9,094 nucleotides of DNA, taken from assembly GCA_041493205.1 (NCBI GenBank), contig JBGPYM010000119.1, forward strand, positions 1-9,094, in the 5' to 3' direction. This DNA comes from JBGPYM01 sp041493205. GTDB taxonomy: Bacteria; Bacteroidota; Ignavibacteria; UBA10030; UBA6906. Position 1 is the stretch's first letter; every line of letters begins with the position of its first letter. The notes beneath the pieces were generated by a model that was not told the origin of the DNA, did no database searches, and saw nothing but the letters and a program-made list of their open reading frames with translations. Of the stretch, positions 5,475 through 9,094 are shown in pieces. The translations under genes were made by a program, and so were the position numbers.

Positions 5475-7537
5475 TGCAGGACCTTTCGTGCTGCCCGGAC
5501 GATGGCTTCGGCGGTAATGCCGAACCCCTGGAACGTGGCGTCCGCAGGTGCGGAGGCCCCGTACGTGCTCATGCCGATGAAGACGCCGTCAGCGCCGCAA
5601 TAGCGTTCCCACCCCTGCCGGACCCCCGCCTCAACAGCCACGCGCCGTGTCATTGATGCAGGGAGGACGCTCTCCCGGTAGGCTGCCGGCTGCCGTTCGA
5701 AGAGTTCCCAGGACGGCATGCTTACCACGCGCGCCGGGACGCCGTCCGCGGCAAGCGTGTCGCAGGCTTTCATGCAGAGCGACACCTCGGATCCCGTTCC
5801 GATGAGGATGATCGACGCATCCGGAGCATCGCTGAGCACATACGCCCCGCGCACGAGATGTGCCGCGGAGCCATACCGGTGCTGATCGATCACGGGCACC
5901 TTCTGCCTCGTCAGGGTGATCACCGTGGGGGAGGAGCGGTTTTCCAGGGCGAACTTCCATGCCCATGCGGTTTCGTTGGCATCCGCCGGCCGGAGAACGA
6001 CAAGTCCCGGCATCGCGCGGAGCGCGGCGAAATGCTCGACAGCCTGGTGGGTCGGGCCGTCTTCACCGAGTCCGATGCTGTCGTGCGTAAAGACAAAGAT
6101 CGTCGGGTACTTCGAAAGGGCTGCGAGACGGATTGCTGGGCGCATGTAGTCGCTGAAACAGAAAAACGTCGCGCCATACGGGATGAGACAATCGCTGACC
6201 GCGATGCCGTTCATGATGGCACCCATCGCATGCTCGCGCACCCCGTACCGAATGTACCGTCCCGTGCGTCGGGATGCGGAGAAGTCTTCCACTCCCTTGA
6301 ACCTGGTGTTGTTCGACGGCGTCAGATCGGCCGAGCCCCCCAGCACGAGCGGCAGTCCGGGCATGAGGGAGTCGAGGACCTTTCCCTGCGCCTCACGCGT
6401 CGCCATGGATCCGCCGGCTTCGAAAGCGGGAACAGACGAGGCCCAGAGCCGTTCCCAGTCTGCGGGAAGGCCGCGTGACGATGCACGCATGAATTCCCCG
6501 GCGAGGTCCGGATGCGCGCGTGCGTACCCGTCAAAAAGTTCCTGCCACTCCCGCTCCCGGGCCGCTCCCTTCTCCGTCTCAACACGAAACTTCTTCATGG
6601 CCGGATCGGGAATGTGGAAGAACTTCTCCGGATCCCATCCATACTGTTTCTTCGTGAGCGCAACCTCTTCCTCGCCAAGAGACGATCCGTGAGCTTCCGC
6701 CGTGTCCTGCTTATGGGGGCTCCCGAACCCGATGTGTGTCCGGATTTTTATGAGCGACGGACGCGAAGGCTCACGCCGGGCCGCATCGAGGGCGCGCCGG
6801 ATTGCGACCAGGTCGTTTCCATCGCCGCCGACCGTCTGGACGAACCATCCGTACGCCTCATACCGGCGGGCAACGTCTTCGCTGAAGGAGAGCGACGTTG
6901 CGCCGTCGATGGTGATGTGGTTGTCATCGTACAGCACGATGAGATTGTCCAGGCCCAGGTGTCCCGCAAGCGAGCAGGCTTCTGAGGATACGCCTTCCTG
7001 CAGGCATCCGTCGCCGGCGATGACGTATACCCGGTACTCCACGACCGGGAACCCGTCCCGGTTAAAATGTGCGGCGAGGTACTTTTCTGCGATGGCCATC
7101 CCGACCGCGTTCGCGATTCCCTGGCCGAGCGGGCCGGTGGTGACCTCCACGCCTGGGGTATGACCGTACTCCGGATGACCCGGCGTCAGGCTCCCCCACT
7201 GACGGAAATTCCTGATTTCCTCGAGCGGAAGAGGATAGCCCGTCAGGTGGAGCAGGGAGTACAGCAGCATGCAGCCGTGGCCTGCCGAGAGCACAAAGCG
7301 GTCTCTGTTCACCCACCGGGGATTCGCCGGGTTATGCTCCAGATATTCCGTCCAGAGGACATACGCGGCAGGCGCCATCCCCATCGGCATCCCGGGGTGG
7401 CCTGATTTCGCCTTCTGTACCGCGTCAATCGACAGACACCTGATGGTGGTGATGCACAACTGGTCGAGGTCGGTACCCCCTGCGTGGCGGGGACGCGTCG
7501 GGTCGTTACTGGTGAGTGGCGTTGCCGTCGCGCTCAT
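5471..7537 (-). CDS. tkt: Transketolase
   Basis: This thiamine diphosphate enzyme transfers two-carbon ketol units between xylulose-5-phosphate and ribose-5-phosphate or erythrose-4-phosphate. The 688-residue length is normal for a full single-chain transketolase (E. coli about 663). The N-terminal cofactor domain shows SGHPG (45-49), GHGCMLLY (86-93), TTGPLGQGIANAVGMA (133-148) and the metal/cofactor motif GDG...DDN (175-177, 204-206), with H284 in AHG. The middle pyrimidine-binding domain has GSADLTPSN (401-409), YGVREHAMG (431-439) with catalytic E435, and THDSIGLGEDGPTHQ (484-498). A C-terminal domain starts near 535. No good ribosome binding site precedes the ATG at 7537, yet no better start exists before the conserved region, so the first 20 residues are uncertain. 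A 78-base gap separates it from pgi, with no clear promoter. Confidence 0.98.
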   Translation of the reverse strand: MSATATPLTSNDPTRPRHAGGTDLDQLCITTIRCLSIDAVQKAKSGHPGMPMGMAPAAYVLWTEYLEHNPANPRWVNRDRFVLSAGHGCMLLYSLLHLTGYPLPLEEIRNFRQWGSLTPGHPEYGHTPGVEVTTGPLGQGIANAVGMAIAEKYLAAHFNRDGFPVVEYRVYVIAGDGCLQEGVSSEACSLAGHLGLDNLIVLYDDNHITIDGATSLSFSEDVARRYEAYGWFVQTVGGDGNDLVAIRRALDAARREPSRPSLIKIRTHIGFGSPHKQDTAEAHGSSLGEEEVALTKKQYGWDPEKFFHIPDPAMKKFRVETEKGAAREREWQELFDGYARAHPDLAGEFMRASSRGLPADWERLWASSVPAFEAGGSMATREAQGKVLDSLMPGLPLVLGGSADLTPSNNTRFKGVEDFSASRRTGRYIRYGVREHAMGAIMNGIAVSDCLIPYGATFFCFSDYMRPAIRLAALSKYPTIFVFTHDSIGLGEDGPTHQAVEHFAALRAMPGLVVLRPADANETAWAWKFALENRSSPTVITLTRQKVPVIDQHRYGSAAHLVRGAYVLSDAPDASIILIGTGSEVSLCMKACDTLAADGVPARVVSMPSWELFERQPAAYRESVLPASMTRRVAVEAGVRQGWERYCGADGVFIGMSTYGASAPADATFQGFGITAEAIVRAARKVLQ

Positions 7538-7615
7538 GCGTTCGGGGTCTTTCTGGTGTGGAAAGGGCAGCGAGGTCCGGGGGAATCGTGCGGAAAGATA
7601 CGCAAAGAATCGGGA

Positions 7616-9094
7616 TTATTCAATGCCGGCGTCCCCATCGCGGGGGCGGACTTCTTTGAAGAAATTCATCAGTCCGCGCGTTGATGCATCGTGCGACCGT
7701 ACGGGATCCTGCGACTCCAGCTCGGGAAGAATCACCCTTGCAAGCTTTTTCCCGAGCTCGACGCCCCACTGGTCGAACGAATTGATATCCCAGACAATCC
7801 CCTGGACAAAAATCTTGTGCTCATACATTGCTATGAGCGAGCCGAGCGCACGGGGTGTGAGCGCGCGCAGAAGAATGGACGTCGTCGGCCGGTTCCCCTC
7901 GAATACTTTATGAGGGAGCAGGCGTTCAAGTGCTTCCCTGTCCATGCCTGATGCGGCAAGTTCCGCGCGCGCTTCCGGCTCCGTCGTCCCGTTCATGAGC
8001 GCCTCCGTCTGCGCAAAGAAATTCGAGAGGAGCAGTGCATGGTGGTTCCCCACGGGATTGTGTGTCGAGGCGGAAGCAATGAAGTCGGCGGGGACCAGTC
8101 GCGTCCCCTGATGCAGGAGCTGGAAAAATGCGTGCTGGCCGTTCGTTCCCGGCTCTCCCCACACGATCGGCCCCGTGCTGTAGTCAACGCGCCTGCCCGT
8201 GCGCGTGACGTATTTGCCGTTGCTCTCCATGTCCGCCTGCTGGAGGTAGGCCGGAAACCGGTGCAGGGATTGGTCATACGGAAGGATCGCATGCGTTTCC
8301 GCGCCGAAGAAATTGGCGTACCAGATTCCGAGCATGGCGAGAATCACCGGGAGGTTCTTCTCCAGCGGCGCCGTGCGGAAGTGTTCATCCATCGCATATG
8401 CGCCGTCGAGCAGCGCATCGAATTGATCCATGCCCACCGCGACGGCGATGGCAAGGCCTATTGCAGACCAGAGCGAGTAGCGTCCCCCCACCCAGTCCCA
8501 GAATTCAAACATGTTTTCCGGGTCGATCCCGAAGGCGGCGACGTCCTTCCTGTTGGTGGAGAGGGCGACAAAGTGCCGTGCGATCGCGGCGCGGTCTCCC
8601 GCGGCCCGGAGCAGCCACGCGCGCGCCGTCAACGCGTTCGCAATCGTCTCCTGCGTGGTGAACGTCTTGGAGGCGATGATGAAGAGAGTCGATGCCGGGT
8701 CCAACCCCTGCAGCGTTTCCGCGATGTGCGTGCCGTCCACATTCGACACGAAGTGGACCCGGAGGCCGGGGCGCGCATAGTGGCGCAACGCCTCGGTCAC
8801 CATCACCGGGCCGAGATCGGAGCCGCCGATGCCGATGTTGACGACGTCGCGGACGGGCTGTCCCGTGTGCCCGCGCCAGGCACCGGTGCGCACAGCGTTG
8901 CTGAACGCGCGCATCTGCGCGAGCACTCGCCGGACGCCGGGCATCACATCCTTCCCAGCGGCAAGCACCGGCCTTGCGGAACGGTTACGGAGGGCGCAAT
9001 GCAACACGGACCGGCCTTCGGTGCAATTGACCGCCTCTCCCGCGAACATCCGGCCCCTCCACTCTTCCACCCGCGCGAAGCGCGCACAGTCGAA
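7616..9094 (-). CDS. pgi: Glucose-6-phosphate isomerase (N-terminus cut off)
   Basis: This enzyme interconverts glucose-6-phosphate and fructose-6-phosphate, linking glycolysis/gluconeogenesis with the pentose phosphate enzymes downstream. The frame is open to the window edge, giving 492 visible residues. By comparison with the usual length of about 550, roughly 60 N-terminal residues are missing, so a GTG at 9070 should not be taken as the start. In window numbering, the SIS sugar-binding motif DVVNIGIGGSDLGP is at about 83-96 and family signature 1, DWVGGRYSLWSAIG, at about 200-213. WGEPGTNGQH starts near 312 with catalytic E314. The ring-opening histidine is about H345 in STHNP. Signature 2, GIVWDINSFDQWGVELGKK, is near 432-450 with K449. 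All catalytic residues are present. It is the first visible gene of the operon; any promoter lies beyond the window. Confidence 0.97.
   Translation of the reverse strand, partial: FDCARFARVEEWRGRMFAGEAVNCTEGRSVLHCALRNRSARPVLAAGKDVMPGVRRVLAQMRAFSNAVRTGAWRGHTGQPVRDVVNIGIGGSDLGPVMVTEALRHYARPGLRVHFVSNVDGTHIAETLQGLDPASTLFIIASKTFTTQETIANALTARAWLLRAAGDRAAIARHFVALSTNRKDVAAFGIDPENMFEFWDWVGGRYSLWSAIGLAIAVAVGMDQFDALLDGAYAMDEHFRTAPLEKNLPVILAMLGIWYANFFGAETHAILPYDQSLHRFPAYLQQADMESNGKYVTRTGRRVDYSTGPIVWGEPGTNGQHAFFQLLHQGTRLVPADFIASASTHNPVGNHHALLLSNFFAQTEALMNGTTEPEARAELAASGMDREALERLLPHKVFEGNRPTTSILLRALTPRALGSLIAMYEHKIFVQGIVWDINSFDQWGVELGKKLARVILPELESQDPVRSHDASTRGLMNFFKEVRPRDGDAGIE

Noticed and set aside
5858..6985. 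Long open reading frames on the plus strand, antisense to transketolase.
   Set aside because: They are high-GC shadows of a strongly conserved gene, with no family resemblance, no coherent ribosome binding sites and no matching promoters.
7616..9070. Treating the GTG at 9070 as the true start of glucose-6-phosphate isomerase.
   Set aside because: The frame continues in family-like sequence to the window edge, and the family's N-terminal region of about 60 residues is still missing.
1..9094. CRISPR arrays, tRNA/rRNA genes, transposases, toxin-antitoxin or defence systems.
   Set aside because: No regularly spaced repeats, cloverleaf-like segments, inverted terminal repeats or characteristic protein motifs were seen on either strand.

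Overview
The window looks like a stretch of bacterial chromosome with a GC content that appears to be near 60 percent (judged by eye). Genes are tightly packed, most start codons have purine-rich ribosome binding sites, and the promoters and terminator are of the ordinary sigma-70 and rho-independent kinds. No RNA genes, CRISPR arrays, insertion sequences or long repeats were seen. The phylum cannot be fixed from sequence alone. An exported DinB-like protein and a 381-residue transaldolase of the actinobacterial/mycobacterial subtype would fit several environmental lineages, such as Ignavibacteriota/Bacteroidota relatives, Acidobacteriota or Nitrospirota; this is a guess.

Right-hand part (about 3427-9094, all minus strand): a sugar-phosphate operon transcribed leftwards. 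It begins with glucose-6-phosphate isomerase (pgi, N-terminus cut by the window edge). Transketolase (tkt), ribose-5-phosphate isomerase B (rpiB), transaldolase (tal) and a small unknown protein with two membrane segments follow. tkt and rpiB overlap by ATGA, rpiB and tal are 4 bases apart, and tal and the small gene are 25 bases apart. Together with a ribulose-phosphate epimerase encoded elsewhere, these enzymes would make the non-oxidative pentose phosphate pathway and connect it to fructose-6-phosphate/glucose-6-phosphate.

Middle part (about 1711-3378, minus strand): an AhpD/carboxymuconolactone-decarboxylase-like protein with an intact Glu...CxxCxxxH redox motif is translationally coupled (ATGA) to an unknown six-helix membrane protein. 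A secreted DinB-like metal-binding protein follows. It has its own promoter, whose -35 box overlaps the stop codon of the membrane protein, and a 12-base palindrome lies at the predicted transcription start.

Left part (1-1656): a gene on the plus strand encodes a small regulator with two helix-turn-helix domains in tandem. It converges on dinB, and both genes appear to share one strong terminator hairpin at 1674-1712. The regulator is divergent from a truncated FAD-binding oxidoreductase of the D-lactate/glycolate dehydrogenase type, with a 147-base shared upstream region. No stretch longer than 300 bases lacks a gene. Most of the content is recognisable central metabolism. The least explained items are the tandem-HTH regulator, the AhpD-like/six-helix pair and the small membrane protein at the end of the sugar operon.
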